DNA from: Amia ocellicauda
Taxonomy: Eukaryota > Chordata > Actinopteri > Amiiformes > Amiidae
Length of the DNA stretch: 64,000 bases
Direction of reading: 5' to 3'
NCBI RefSeq assembly: GCF_036373705.1
Contig: NC_089864.1
Span: forward strand, 10,181,501-10,245,500
The notes beneath the pieces are model-generated. The model had not been told where the DNA came from and searched no databases. It worked only from the letters and a program-made list of their open reading frames with translations. Of the stretch, positions 63,977 to 64,000 are shown one piece after another. Positions within the stretch are counted from its first letter, which is position 1. The number at the start of each line of letters is the position of its first letter. The translations under genes were made by a program, and so were the position numbers.

Positions 63977-64000
63977 CAGTGGGTCTCAAAGGTATTCACC
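63977..64000. mobile_element. Tip of a Tc1/mariner-like element, cut by the window edge
   Basis: After TATA, the sequence CAGTGGGTCTCAAAGGTATT followed by CACC resembles the common fish Tc1-like terminus CAGTGGCTTGCAAAAGTATT followed by CACC. Only 24 bp are visible. Confidence 0.5.

Overview
This is vertebrate nuclear DNA, most likely from a ray-finned fish. The genes have short exons with GT/AG junctions and AT-rich introns. Several Tc1/mariner-like transposons of kinds typical of fish genomes are present, and the order DNAJB9-THAP5-(vasotocin receptor)-PNPLA8 looks like a vertebrate conserved block. There are no operons, CRISPR arrays or prokaryotic features. The species cannot be settled from the sequence alone.

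Layout. Positions 1-13,250 (minus strand) hold the 5' two-thirds of DNM1L (dynamin-related protein 1), with its start at 12,949, an alternative 'A-insert' exon at 9,397-9,432, and a promoter carrying three ZNF143/THAP11-like motifs; the 3' end lies off the left edge. Positions 15,600-17,900 (minus) hold DNAJB9 (ERdj4). It is divergent from THAP5 (18,113-20,719, plus), and the two share a CpG-rich intergenic promoter. Then comes a long gene-poor region with two vasopressin/vasotocin-type receptor loci on the minus strand: a broken copy at 30,690-32,015 and an apparently intact two-exon gene at 52,400-54,203. PNPLA8 (plus) has its promoter near 58,250-58,560 and coding exons from 61,175 to the right edge, where it is cut off before the lipase serine.

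Mobile DNA fills much of the space between the receptors and PNPLA8. There is a Tc1-like element with a fold-back structure (37,255-38,734). Another Tc1-like element has a single nonsense codon in its transposase and a 44-bp internal palindrome (42,183-43,770). Two close copies of one Tc1-like family lie in opposite orientation (43,937-45,157 and 59,614-60,779). There is also a truncated third-family remnant (45,273-45,990), two fragments of one non-LTR retrotransposon (in the THAP5 intron and at 47.4-49.0 kb), short palindromic MITEs inside DNM1L introns, and several microsatellites.

The genes are independent transcription units: mitochondrial/peroxisomal fission (DNM1L), ER-stress co-chaperone (DNAJB9), nuclear zinc-finger factor (THAP5), neurohypophysial hormone receptor, and mitochondrial/peroxisomal phospholipase (PNPLA8). 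I found no evidence of a new multi-gene system. The most interesting points are the conserved DNM1L alternative exon, the receptor/pseudoreceptor pair, and the transposon structures.
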